DNA of 52,428 nt from Clostridia bacterium (GCA_016292635.1 JAEDIC010000013.1:1-52428), one strand, 5' to 3'; positions 8,263 to 15,699 are shown, numbered from the stretch's first letter. Numbers and translations are program-made. The notes: generated from the sequence alone by a model not told the origin.

Positions 8263-8935
8263 AGTAATAGCCCACTCCCCATTTCGTCATTATGTACTGC
8301 GGATTGGCGGGGTCCGCCTCTATCTTTTCCCTGAGCCGCCTGATATGCACATCCACAGTGCGGAAGTCGCCGATATAGTCTGCTCCCCATATGGTTTCCA
8401 GCAGCTCGTCACGGCTGTATACTTTGCCAACATTGGACATGAGCAAATTAAGCAGGTCAAATTCCTTTACGGTAAGGTTAACGTGATTTCCTGCGATATC
8501 CACATTACGGGTACCGATGTTTATTGTGATATCCCGTACGGATATTACAAGTTTTGCAGGCTCCCGCCCTGCGTTTGCCCGACGGAGTATGTTCTTTATG
8601 CGGGCCTTTACCTCGAGGATATTGAAGGGTTTGGTCATATAGTCGTCTGCGCCGTATTCAAGGCCCAGTATTTTGTCCATATCCTCGCCCTTTGCGGTAA
8701 GCATGATGATAGGCACATCGCTGACCTCACGCACCGCCTGGCATACCTCAATGCCGCTCATTTTTGGCAGCATGACATCCAGAAGTATAAGGTCATAATC
8801 TCCGGATTTTATTTTAGACAGAGCGAGTTCCCCGTCTCCCGCTGAATCCGTTTCGTATCCATCGGACTCCAGCGCAAACTTAAGGCCCTTTACTATGAGG
8901 GGCTCATCGTCTACCAGCAGTATACGTTTTGCCAT
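8252..8935 (-). CDS. OmpR-family response regulator
   Basis: A 227-residue regulator. The receiver domain (1-~120) has the acidic pair in VDDEP, the phospho-acceptor Asp in LILLDVMLPKMSG (about residue 52) and the conserved Lys in MLTAKG. A winged-helix DNA-binding domain occupies ~130-227, with the typical YSRDELLETIWG and VDVHIRRLREKIE segments. The ATG at 8935 follows GGAGGACC; an in-frame ATG further upstream would precede the ribosome binding site. It is the first gene of a six-gene minus-strand operon (regulator, kinase, two GerMN lipoproteins, mnmA, small membrane protein) and is divergent from the carboxypeptidase gene. Confidence 0.93.
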   Translation of the reverse strand: MAKRILLVDDEPLIVKGLKFALESDGYETDSAGDGELALSKIKSGDYDLILLDVMLPKMSGIEVCQAVREVSDVPIIMLTAKGEDMDKILGLEYGADDYMTKPFNILEVKARIKNILRRANAGREPAKLVISVRDITINIGTRNVDIAGNHVNLTVKEFDLLNLLMSNVGKVYSRDELLETIWGADYIGDFRTVDVHIRRLREKIEADPANPQYIMTKWGVGYYFAE

Positions 8936-8989
8936 ATGCGGTCCTCCTTCATGATGCGGCAGTATGTGCATACCGCTCCTATCATAAAA

Positions 8990-9017
8990 ATTATACCATA
9001 TTATTTATGATTTGAAA
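8990..9017 (-). promoter_or_regulatory. Promoter of the two-component/GerMN operon
   Basis: On the minus strand TTTCAA (9012-9017) and a perfect TATAAT (8990-8995) are 16 bases apart, about 55 bases upstream of the regulator start codon. The rest of the 259-base divergent region (8936-9194) is AT-rich and holds a weak plus-strand candidate for the carboxypeptidase gene (TGTACA at 9082, TATACT at 9106, 18-base spacer). Confidence 0.5.
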
Positions 9018-9194
9018 CCTTGAATAATAGGGATATTTGTAAACATATATGCTTTTTAACCGCGCAAACCCCCTTCGGGGCTGTACAAACCCCCGTTATT
9101 TTTGGTATACTGTCAGCGTTAATGTGGTAGCGTATGCGGTTTTGCGCCCCTGTTAACCGTTTATACTCTTTATTCTGAAAGGAATGTTTTTTTC

Positions 9195-10628
9195 TTGAAG
9201 CGATCAATAAGCGGCATATTTGCCTTAATAATTGCATTGATTCTTCTGCTTCCGGGAACGGCTTTCGCCTCCGCAGCCCCAGAAGTCAGCACGCCATATA
9301 TTTGTCTCATGGATGCTAATACTGGCGCAGTCCTTTATGAAAAGTCCGCCCGGGAAAAGGCTTATCCTGCCAGCACCACCAAGATAATGACCTGTCTGCT
9401 GGCCCTTGAGATGTGCGAAGACCTATACGAGGTTGTAAACGTAGGCTCGGATTACGATACCAAGGGCTCCAGGATGAGTTTCGTAAACAACGAGGAACTC
9501 AGAGTCATCGACCTTATCTACGGCACCATGATGGTATCCGGAAATGATGCGGCATATGTCCTCGCAAAGCATATAGCCGGAAGCGAAGCGCAATTCGCCT
9601 CCCTTATGAATCAAAAGGCCGCCGAAATTGGCATGGCGAACACACATTTTGTAAAATCCAACGGCCTGCACAAGGATGACCATTACTCCACCGCTTACGA
9701 TATGGCCCTGCTGGGAAGATACGCCATGCAGAATCCCCTTTTCCGCGAAGTAGTAGGCTCCGAATACTTCGACGTTCCCGCTTCCGAATGGGACAGCGAC
9801 GGCTATCACCTTGAAAACAGCAATCGTCTCATCCACATGAAGGAAGATGACAAAGTAAACTATAAGTATCAGTACGCAACAGGCATTAAAACCGGCGATA
9901 CCGATCAGGCTGGCCGCTGCCTGGTGGCCTCCGCAGAGAAGGACGGTGTCGAGCTTATACTGGTGCTTTTTGGCGATCCTCAGGGAGACGCGGCACGCAA
10001 TCTCCGCTTTGAAAACGCTGCAAAGTTTTTTGACTGGGGCTTCTCCAATTATGCGACCCTCAGCGTGAGCGAGCTTAGCCTTGAAAGTTCCTTTACCATC
10101 CCCGTATCCAACGGCTCATTCGAGAGCGGCGGCGGCCTTACGGCTACGGCAGACCTTTCCGGCAGAATAATCGCCGGCACCCGTGACTATATCGACGGCA
10201 TACTGGCAGGCAAAGGCACTATCACCGCCAACTGCGCCTACCGGGACGGCGCAGCGGCCCTTACCGCTCCAATCGAAATGGGCGAGGAAGTGGGCACCGT
10301 CACCTACATCTGCAACGGACAGGCATTCCTTACCATGCCCCTCATCGCCCAAAATAGCGTGGATGAAATAGGCAACGTGGTAAGCGGCCCGGAAGAAAGT
10401 CCAATACTTGTGGATACTCCCGACGCCGATGACGAAGGTTCTCCATGGCTGTTCTGGATACTTATAATCATTGCGCTCATAGCGATACTTACGATAATCC
10501 GCATAGTGCTGCTGCGCAATTCCCGCAGAAGGCGCAGGCGCCGCAAGAGCTCCCGTTCTTCCATACCCCGTTCCCGGTCCTCAGCCCGGTCTCGTTCTTC
10601 CTCCCGTTCCCGTTCAAGATACAGATAA
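9195..10628 (+). CDS. D-alanyl-D-alanine carboxypeptidase (DacF-like) with Arg/Ser-rich tail
   Basis: Low-molecular-weight penicillin-binding protein that trims the terminal D-Ala from peptidoglycan pentapeptides. A signal peptide covers ~1-26. All three serine-peptidase motifs are present: Ser60-x-x-Lys63 in PASTTK, SGN in MVSGNDAA, and KTG in GIKTGDTDQAG. A PBP5-like C-terminal beta domain follows (about 285-370), then a membrane segment at ~416-440. The final 37 residues are about 85% Arg and Ser. The start is TTG at 9195; an earlier ATG at 9184 runs into a stop after four codons. The usual family ending is an amphipathic helix or short tail, so a full membrane span plus this basic tail is atypical. 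Confidence 0.9.
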   Translation: MKRSISGIFALIIALILLLPGTAFASAAPEVSTPYICLMDANTGAVLYEKSAREKAYPASTTKIMTCLLALEMCEDLYEVVNVGSDYDTKGSRMSFVNNEELRVIDLIYGTMMVSGNDAAYVLAKHIAGSEAQFASLMNQKAAEIGMANTHFVKSNGLHKDDHYSTAYDMALLGRYAMQNPLFREVVGSEYFDVPASEWDSDGYHLENSNRLIHMKEDDKVNYKYQYATGIKTGDTDQAGRCLVASAEKDGVELILVLFGDPQGDAARNLRFENAAKFFDWGFSNYATLSVSELSLESSFTIPVSNGSFESGGGLTATADLSGRIIAGTRDYIDGILAGKGTITANCAYRDGAAALTAPIEMGEEVGTVTYICNGQAFLTMPLIAQNSVDEIGNVVSGPEESPILVDTPDADDEGSPWLFWILIIIALIAILTIIRIVLLRNSRRRRRRRKSSRSSIPRSRSSARSRSSSRSRSRYR

Positions 10629-10642
10629 TCACGATTTTTTTC

Positions 10643-10672
10643 AACGGATGGCTACAAAACCATCCGTTTTTG
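10643..10672 (+). terminator. Rho-independent terminator of the carboxypeptidase gene
   Basis: AACGGATGG (10643-10651) pairs perfectly with CCATCCGTT (10660-10668) across an 8-base loop and is followed by a T-rich tract. It lies 15 bases after the stop codon. Confidence 0.85.
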
Positions 10673-10795
10673 TTGTATAATGTCCCGTGAGGCATGGGAG
10701 TGCGTCGCAAAAAGCAATATAAAAAACGCCGCAACTGCTATAATATAAATCAAACCCTTAACCAAACCATATTTCATACAGGAGGTATTACACTA

Positions 10796-11542
10796 ATGAA
10801 ACTCAACGGCAAAGTAGCAATCGTTACCGGCGGCAGCCGAGGCATAGGTTACGCCACAGTTGAAGCTTTCGTAAGGGAGGGCGCCACAGTCGTGCTCTGC
10901 GCCAGCCGCAAGGAGACCGCCGACAAGGCGGTTGCCCAGCTGAAGGAAAAGTATCCCGAAGCCAATGTTGAAGGAATCTTCCCCAACCTCAGCGACTTTG
11001 CTTCCGTAAAGGAAGCCTTTGACGCCGTGGGCAAAAAGTATGGCAGGATAGACATTCTGGTAAACAACGCCGGCGCATCCGATAGCACCACCTTTGACAA
11101 ATACACCGAAGAAACCTTCGACAAGATCATGGACCTTAACGTAAAGGGTATATTCAACGGCTCAAAGGCCGCATCCGAATGGATGATCAGCCAGGGCAGC
11201 GGCGTTATACTTAACACATCCTCCATGGTATCCAGGTACGGACAGCCTTCAGGCGTGGCTTACCCAACCTCCAAATTCGCCGTAAACGGATTCACCCTCT
11301 CCCTTGCCCGTGAGCTTGGTCCCAAGGGCATCCGCGTAAATGCCGTGGCTCCCGGCATCACCGAGACCGACATGATGAAGGCTGTGCCCAAGTCCGTTAT
11401 CGATCCCTTGATCGCCCAGATACCCCTGCGCCGCCTCGGTCAGCCCGAGGACATCGCAAACGCATTCCTGTTCCTGGCCTCGGATGAAGCTTCTTATATC
11501 ACGGGCGTAGTGCTCAGCGTAGACGGTCTGGCAAGAGCATAA
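10796..11542 (+). CDS. Short-chain dehydrogenase/reductase (FabG/hydroxysteroid-dehydrogenase type)
   Basis: A 248-residue NAD(P)-dependent Rossmann oxidoreductase of the classical SDR family. It has the cofactor motif TGGSRGIG (residues ~11-18), NNAG (~90), the catalytic Ser in NTSSM and the YxxxK pair in YPTSK, and a C-terminal TGVVLSVDG typical of the family. The ATG at 10796 follows GGAGG at ideal spacing. It is a single-gene unit between two terminators. Automatic annotation would call it 3-oxoacyl-ACP reductase, but there are no fatty-acid genes nearby. Several segments (AQLKEKYPE, LNVKGIFNG) recall clostridial bile-acid hydroxysteroid dehydrogenases as I remember them, so the substrate is open. 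Confidence 0.85.
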   Translation: MKLNGKVAIVTGGSRGIGYATVEAFVREGATVVLCASRKETADKAVAQLKEKYPEANVEGIFPNLSDFASVKEAFDAVGKKYGRIDILVNNAGASDSTTFDKYTEETFDKIMDLNVKGIFNGSKAASEWMISQGSGVILNTSSMVSRYGQPSGVAYPTSKFAVNGFTLSLARELGPKGIRVNAVAPGITETDMMKAVPKSVIDPLIAQIPLRRLGQPEDIANAFLFLASDEASYITGVVLSVDGLARA

Positions 11543-11561
11543 TTCTCACACTTTCCACACA

Positions 11562-11588
11562 GGACGGCTTATGCGCCGTCCTTTTTTT
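11562..11588 (+). terminator. Rho-independent terminator of the SDR gene
   Basis: GGACGGC (11562-11568) pairs with GCCGTCC (11575-11581) and is followed by seven T residues (11582-11588). It is a clean, strong terminator 20 bases after the stop codon. Confidence 0.9.
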
Positions 11589-11612
11589 GCTGCAAAAGCT
11601 TTTTCTCCATGG

Positions 11613-11653
11613 GTGATTTTGTCACGGAATTGTCCTTTCCCTCCGGGTATAAT
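11613..11653 (+). promoter_or_regulatory. Thioredoxin promoter with dyad centred near -41
   Basis: GTGATTTTGTCAC (11613-11625) lies upstream of a perfect TATAAT (11648-11653), and no -35 box is recognisable at the normal distance. If +1 is 7 bases after the -10 box, the dyad centre falls at -41, the class II activator position. The extended sequence GGTGATWWTGTCACGGAA recurs at the same distance before the superoxide reductase gene. Confidence 0.65.
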
Positions 11654-11692
11654 AAGGCTATAAGAATAAAAAGCAACTGGAGGTAAACAAAA

Positions 11693-12001
11693 ATGTCCGT
11701 ACAGCATATTACAAACGAAATGTTCCAGAAGGAAGTTCTTGAAAGCAACGTCCCTGTATTGGTAGATTTCTATGCCAGCTGGTGCGGCCCCTGCAAGGCG
11801 TTGGCCCCCATACTGGAAGAAGTTGCCGCGGAAAACCAGGGCTTTAAAGTATTTAAGGTAAATATAGATGAACAACCCGAACTCACCAGGAAATACCGCA
11901 TAATGAGCGTACCCACCCTCATCGCCCTGAAGGAGGGAAAGGTGGAAAACCGCACCTCCGGAGTTCGTTCCAAGGAAGAAATAGTCGGCATGATATCCTG
12001 A
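11693..12001 (+). CDS. trxA: Thioredoxin
   Basis: A 102-residue cytosolic dithiol-disulfide reductant with the canonical active site WCGPC (Cys31 and Cys34), the conserved Asp in VLVDFYASW and the cis-proline in SVPTL. The length is typical. The ATG follows GGAGG. It forms a single-gene unit ending in a modest hairpin. Its promoter carries an operator-like dyad shared with the next gene, superoxide reductase, suggesting joint induction under oxidative or nitrosative stress. No thioredoxin reductase gene lies nearby. Confidence 0.95.
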   Translation: MSVQHITNEMFQKEVLESNVPVLVDFYASWCGPCKALAPILEEVAAENQGFKVFKVNIDEQPELTRKYRIMSVPTLIALKEGKVENRTSGVRSKEEIVGMIS

Positions 12002-12037
12002 TAAACATATACCATACAAAGAATTTTTCCGAAGATG

Positions 12038-12064
12038 GCGGCATATAGTGCCGCTGTCTTTGTT
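12038..12064 (+). terminator. Weak terminator after thioredoxin
   Basis: GCGGCA (12038-12043) pairs with TGCCGC (12049-12054) across the 5-base loop TATAG, followed by a T-rich but interrupted tract. It fits termination of the thioredoxin transcript before the next promoter. Confidence 0.5.
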
Positions 12065-12100
12065 ATGCAAGAATAAAAAGAATAAAATATTCCCCCCTTG

Positions 12101-12141
12101 GTGATAATGTCACGGAAAGGCTGCGTATCTTACGCTATAAT
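12101..12141 (+). promoter_or_regulatory. Superoxide reductase promoter with the same dyad at -41
   Basis: GTGATAATGTCAC (12101-12113) lies 22 bases before a perfect TATAAT (12136-12141), the same geometry as in the thioredoxin promoter: 28 bases from the T of TGTCAC to the T of TATAAT in both. The hexamer at the -35 position (CGGAAA) is not a SigA box, which fits activator-dependent transcription. Confidence 0.65.
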
Positions 12142-12220
12142 ATGCTCAACAAAGAAAAACAGACAGCCGGATGAAGGCCGGCAGACAAAATAAAAAATTA
12201 AGCTTAAAGGAGAATTTATC

Positions 12221-12604
12221 ATGAACGCACCTAAATTCTACATCTGCCGCCATTGTGGAAACATAATAACCTTCCTCAAGAGCACCGGCGTACCCGTTAT
12301 CTGCTGCGGTGAAAAAATGGAGGAGCTCACCCCCAATACCGTTGAAGCCAGCCAGGAAAAGCATCTTCCCGTGGTAACCGTATCCGAGAGCAAAGTAAAA
12401 GTCAGCGTTGGCTCCGTCTCCCATCCCATGAGCGAAGAGCACAGCATCGAATGGATCTGCCTTGAAACCGCAAAGGGCGTCCAGCGCAAGGCCCTCCTCC
12501 CCAGCGAATCCCCCGAGGCGGAATTCTTCATCGGCAGCGAAAAGCCCGTAGCGGTATACGCTTACTGCAACCTCCACGGTCTCTGGAAAACTGAGATCAA
12601 ATAA
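12221..12604 (+). CDS. dfx: Desulfoferrodoxin (2Fe superoxide reductase)
   Basis: Reduces superoxide to hydrogen peroxide without releasing O2, the usual defence of anaerobes. The 127-residue protein has both domains. The N-terminal desulforedoxin-like Fe(SCys)4 site uses Cys9, Cys12, Cys28 and Cys29. The catalytic centre II has His48 (in EKHLP), His68 and His74 (in HPMSEEHSIEW), and Cys116 and His119 (in CNLHGLW), with the conserved Glu46-Lys47 pair. The start follows AAAGGAG. It is a monocistronic unit after thioredoxin. Electrons would come from rubredoxin, and the flavin reductase-rubredoxin at 1.9 kb is a candidate donor. The motif set is complete, so I am confident of activity. Confidence 0.96.
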   Translation: MNAPKFYICRHCGNIITFLKSTGVPVICCGEKMEELTPNTVEASQEKHLPVVTVSESKVKVSVGSVSHPMSEEHSIEWICLETAKGVQRKALLPSESPEAEFFIGSEKPVAVYAYCNLHGLWKTEIK

Positions 12605-12638
12605 CCCAAGCGCAAAACAAATTGAAGAGCCATACAGA

Positions 12639-12892
12639 AAATCCCGTCGTATTCTCGACGGGATTTAGGTTGTCGAAAAAGTGGCGTTATGCCACTTTTT
12701 CGAGGTTTACATGGCTCCCTTGTGCCTGCGGCACGGCCAGGGATCCATGAAAAGAAACCCTTGCTGCGCAAGGCTTTTGCGGATTTGCCGCACATGTCGC
12801 CAAATCCGATTGAAGCCTCCGGGGGCTGCGGCCCCCGAACCCCCAAGGGGTCTTTTGATAGTCAGAATCCCGTCGTATTCTCGACGGGATTT
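12639..12892. repeat. Multi-hairpin intergenic element bounded by two copies of one palindrome
   Basis: The 309-base gap between dfx and rsfS is almost wholly structured. The palindrome AATCCCGTCG...CGACGGGATT occurs at 12640-12665 and again at about 12866-12891 with identical loops. Between the copies are a perfect 13-bp stem (12673-12685 with 12691-12703), GTGCC/GGCAC (12722-12734), CCTTGC/GCAAGG (12759-12773), CGGATTTG/CAAATCCG (12780-12808) and CGGGGGC/GCCCCCG (12820-12837). Three of the loops are TGC or TGCG. No credible ORF is present. The first palindrome may also terminate dfx. It looks like a dispersed palindromic element or a structured RNA; transcription status cannot be judged. 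Confidence 0.7.
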
Positions 12893-12913
12893 TCTGTATA
12901 TTGAATGTGTTTA

Positions 12914-13288
12914 TTACTCTCCCTTTTCCTTGGAAAAGTTTATGCACTTTGCGGGATCATCATCCCACAGGCGCTCCATGTTATAAAACTCTCTCTCTTC
13001 GGGATGGAATATGTGCACCAGTATATGGCCGAAGTCGATAACTATCCAGCGACCCTCTCCATAGCCCTCCTTGCGGATTACGGAAAGCTCATTCTCCGCC
13101 GCCTTGTCCTCCAGCTCATCGCAGAGCGTACGCACCTGGGTGGTGGCCCGTCCGGAGCATACCACGAACCACTCCGCGACGATGGTCTTGTCCGCAACGT
13201 TTATGGCCCGTATGTCCAGCGCCTTCTTTTCCCAAAGTATTTCGCACAGCCTAAGTACCTGTTCTCTTGTTTCCAGTGCCAAATTCAT
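12914..13288 (-). CDS. rsfS: Ribosomal silencing factor RsfS
   Basis: A 124-residue DUF143/Iojap-family protein. It binds ribosomal protein L14 on the 50S subunit and blocks subunit joining when nutrients are scarce. Recognisable segments are KKALDIRAINV near the N-terminus and the central WFVVCSGRATTQVRTLCDEL, then GRWIVIDFGHILVHIF, all hallmarks of the family. It follows the nadD-yqeK fusion by 9 bases and is its last operon partner, as in many Firmicutes. Length is typical. Confidence 0.93.
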   Translation of the reverse strand: MNLALETREQVLRLCEILWEKKALDIRAINVADKTIVAEWFVVCSGRATTQVRTLCDELEDKAAENELSVIRKEGYGEGRWIVIDFGHILVHIFHPEEREFYNMERLWDDDPAKCINFSKEKGE

Positions 13289-13297
13289 GCCTCCCTG

Positions 13298-14440
13298 TTA
13301 TTTATTTTTAAGCTCTTCAAGCACGGTCAACGTATCGGGATGCGCCTGCTCTCCTTTTTCGCCAAGGTGCCGCAGTCCATGTTCAATGCAGGCGATCATT
13401 CCATGGTCGAGGCCCCTCTCGGCCTCCCTGCGTATATGCTCCACGCCCTCATAGCTTCGCCCATGCTCTATTTTATCCGAAAGATATACTACCTTGTCAA
13501 GTACTCCCATGTTAGTTCGACATACGGTATGACAGGCTATTGCATTAATTATTTCCTCATCCTCTATGCCGAATTCCCTCTTTGCCCTTTTTGCTCCCAA
13601 GGGGCCGTGAACTATTGGCATGGGCATATCCGATATGTCCAAACCATACTCACGGGCGAGATTTTTTTGCGTTTCCCGGTCAAATTTTGCGCAGTCATGG
13701 AGCAACGCCGCAAGCTGGGCCTTTCTGCAGTCCGCACCATATCGGGAAGAAAGCTCCGCCGCCATCCGCACCACGCCCATGGTATGGGCATAGCGTTTCG
13801 GCCCAAGGTCGCCTTGCAGCCGCTTTCGTATGGCGTTCACTTCGTCCGCAAGGTAAAACCCATGCCGATATATATACTCCTCAACCCCATCGGTGACGTA
13901 TTCCGCTATGCTCTCCCCATTTTCCACGGCCTTTCGCACCATGGTTGAGGAAATATCCGGCCCGGTTATGCCGGAAATGGATATATTCGCGCCGTATTCC
14001 CGCCTGAACCGCTCTGCCGCCGCCTCCGAATCCCCGGTATCCGGCCTGCCGATGGCTATGAACTTGGCCCGGCGGAAAAGCTCTTCCGCGCTGTGCCATG
14101 TATCCAGCGTCCGCAGCATATCTCCGCCCACCATACAATACAGCTCGGCTTCGGGATACAGCTCACGCAGCTCCCCCAGAGTATCCACCGTATAGCTTTT
14201 TCCCGGGCGGCGCAGTTCAAGATCGCAGGCCACAAGGTCCTCCAGGCCACTGAGTGCAATCTTTGTCATTTCCAGTCTGTGGGCGGCGGATACGCCGTCA
14301 GCTATTTCTTTATGGGGCGGATCGTTGGCAACCATTACAAGCACCCGGTCAAGGGCATATTTCTCCTTTACCGCAAGCGCCGTTTGAATATGACCCCTGT
14401 GAATGGGGTTGAAGCTGCCGCCGAACATGGCAATGCGCAT
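13298..14440 (-). CDS. nadD-yqeK: Fused nicotinate-nucleotide adenylyltransferase and YqeK-type HD phosphohydrolase
   Basis: A 380-residue fusion of two proteins usually encoded by adjacent genes. Residues 1-~195 form NadD, with the nucleotidyltransferase motif GGSFNPIHRGH and the C-terminal ISSTMVR segment; it converts nicotinate mononucleotide to deamido-NAD. Residues ~200-375 form a YqeK-type HD domain (RYAHTMGVVRMA, LLHDCAKF), a family that cleaves diadenosine tetraphosphate symmetrically. Both active sites look intact, and there is no internal stop or frameshift. The start has AAGGAAG upstream. It is co-transcribed with rsfS, which is preserved downstream, so the fusion keeps the usual nadD-yqeK-rsfS order. 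Confidence 0.93.
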   Translation of the reverse strand: MRIAMFGGSFNPIHRGHIQTALAVKEKYALDRVLVMVANDPPHKEIADGVSAAHRLEMTKIALSGLEDLVACDLELRRPGKSYTVDTLGELRELYPEAELYCMVGGDMLRTLDTWHSAEELFRRAKFIAIGRPDTGDSEAAAERFRREYGANISISGITGPDISSTMVRKAVENGESIAEYVTDGVEEYIYRHGFYLADEVNAIRKRLQGDLGPKRYAHTMGVVRMAAELSSRYGADCRKAQLAALLHDCAKFDRETQKNLAREYGLDISDMPMPIVHGPLGAKRAKREFGIEDEEIINAIACHTVCRTNMGVLDKVVYLSDKIEHGRSYEGVEHIRREAERGLDHGMIACIEHGLRHLGEKGEQAHPDTLTVLEELKNK

Positions 14441-14472
14441 GATAAGTAACTTCCTTGCTTTTTCTGTCTTTA

Positions 14473-14501
14473 ATTATACACCATATCGCCCCTGCTGTAT
14501 A
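14473..14501 (-). promoter_or_regulatory. Promoter of nadD-yqeK-rsfS
   Basis: On the minus strand TATACA (14496-14501) and a perfect TATAAT (14473-14478) are 17 bases apart, some 30 bases upstream of the fusion gene's start codon. Confidence 0.5.
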
Positions 14502-14543
14502 GTTTGCCTCAACCGGCCAATAATAGTACACGAGGTGATTTTT

Positions 14544-15371
14544 ATGAAAAATAATCCTGAATTAATCCGGTGCTGCCGCAAAAAACTCCGTAAGGGGCGC
14601 AGCCTGTTTTCTCAGGCCGTGGACTATATTTCCCTCAGGGTGCTGGTGTTTCTGCTGTGCTATATGTGGTTTGGGGCAAATATTGCAAACAACGTTGCAA
14701 AGGTGCTGCTTAGCATTATTACCGCTCTGTTCATCTCGGTAGCCATGGACCTGATAAACAGCCTGCGGCTGGACGCGCTGATAAAAAAAGAACGCAGCCG
14801 TGCTGCAGAACTTGAGTTGAACCGGAGGATATCCCTGCTTACGGAAAAGGAGCGCAGCAGGCTGATAGGCAAGCACATCGCCTCCCACAGGGAATCCTTC
14901 GGTAACGACAGACTGGTATGCTCCGTAAGCCGTCCGTCAGGCGTAACAGCCGATGACGTTATAAAGGCCATCCGGGGCGCGAAAGAGCGAAAAGCCTCCT
15001 CCGCAGCCCTGTTTCACAGCGGAACGCTTTCACATGAAGCAGCTGTCGCCGCATACAGCATTGATGATATACCCATGGAATTCATTTCCCTCCGCTCCAT
15101 ACTGGACTCTGAGGACGCAAAAGCCCTTATGCCAACCATTGCCGAAACCGACAACATAATCATCGCGGAGGCCGAAACGGAGCACAAGCGGCGAAAGACC
15201 GCCCTGACCTCCCCCTTTGTAGCGGGCCGCACCCGAGGGTATATACTTTGCGCCGCCTGCCTTACAGCGATGTCATTTTTCGTGGAATACTCATTATACT
15301 TCCGGCTCATGGCGGCGGCCTGCGTTTTGCTGGGCGTCATGGCATGGTGGCTGAACAAGGCCTCGGCATAA
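14544..15371 (+). CDS. Membrane protein of unknown function
   Basis: A 275-residue protein not recognised. A basic N-terminus is followed by hydrophobic segments at about 30-70 (VLVFLLCYMW, then LLSIITALFISVAM), a basic, charged central region (~75-230) that is probably cytoplasmic, and two more membrane segments at ~232-272. In the central part the run KAIRGAKERKASSAALFHSG resembles the strand-helix pattern of PD-(D/E)XK nuclease-like domains, but I cannot identify the catalytic set. The ATG at 14544 follows GAGGTG; longer in-frame readings lack a ribosome binding site. It lies on the opposite strand within the otherwise collinear obg-yhbY / nadD-yqeK-rsfS block. Confidence 0.7.
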   Translation: MKNNPELIRCCRKKLRKGRSLFSQAVDYISLRVLVFLLCYMWFGANIANNVAKVLLSIITALFISVAMDLINSLRLDALIKKERSRAAELELNRRISLLTEKERSRLIGKHIASHRESFGNDRLVCSVSRPSGVTADDVIKAIRGAKERKASSAALFHSGTLSHEAAVAAYSIDDIPMEFISLRSILDSEDAKALMPTIAETDNIIIAEAETEHKRRKTALTSPFVAGRTRGYILCAACLTAMSFFVEYSLYFRLMAAACVLLGVMAWWLNKASA

Positions 15372-15402
15372 AACAAAGCCCGCTTTTTGCGGGCCTTGTT
15401 TT
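15371..15402. terminator. Bidirectional terminator between the membrane protein and yhbY
   Basis: AAACAAAGCCCGC (15371-15383) pairs with GCGGGCCTTGTTT (15389-15401) around a T5 loop, with one mismatch. T-rich tracts occur on both sides, so it can serve both convergent genes. Confidence 0.8.
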
Positions 15403-15411
15403 GTATGCTTG

Positions 15412-15699
15412 CTATATCTCTATCCTTGGGTTTTCCCGGCTTTTTCTGTACAGCACAAGCTTGCGGCCTATGCACTGCACAGGCTCTGCGCCAAGGGCGG
15501 CGCAAAGCTCTTCCGATGCCTCACGAGCGGTAACATCCGCTGTTTCCAGTATGCTTATTTTTATAAGCTCGCGGGTTTCCAGCGCCCCGTCTATCTGCTC
15601 CACGAAGTTTTCGTTTATATTGCCCTTGCCTATCTGGAATATGGGCTGAAGGCTGTTTGCCATGGCCCTCAAGGATGCTCTCTGTTTGCTTGTAAGCAT
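15412..15699 (-). CDS. yhbY: YhbY-family RNA-binding protein (CRM domain)
   Basis: A 95-residue single-domain CRM protein that associates with pre-50S ribosomal particles. It shows the KQRASLRAMA helix, the GKGNINENFV loop (the GxxG-type RNA-binding turn) and the ISILETADVTAREASEEL segment. The ATG follows GGGAGAG. It starts 20 bases after obg and belongs to the same nth-obg-yhbY transcription unit. Both Obg and YhbY act in large-subunit assembly, which fits the pairing. Confidence 0.92.
   Translation of the reverse strand: MLTSKQRASLRAMANSLQPIFQIGKGNINENFVEQIDGALETRELIKISILETADVTAREASEELCAALGAEPVQCIGRKLVLYRKSRENPRIEI

Noticed and set aside
12562..12986. Several overlapping open frames through the multi-hairpin element
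   Set aside because: They arise from GC-rich inverted repeats; none has a ribosome binding site and the peptides look like repeat translation.
12905..13948. A 347-codon plus-strand frame across rsfS and nadD-yqeK
   Set aside because: It crosses two well-identified genes on the other strand and has no recognisable protein features.
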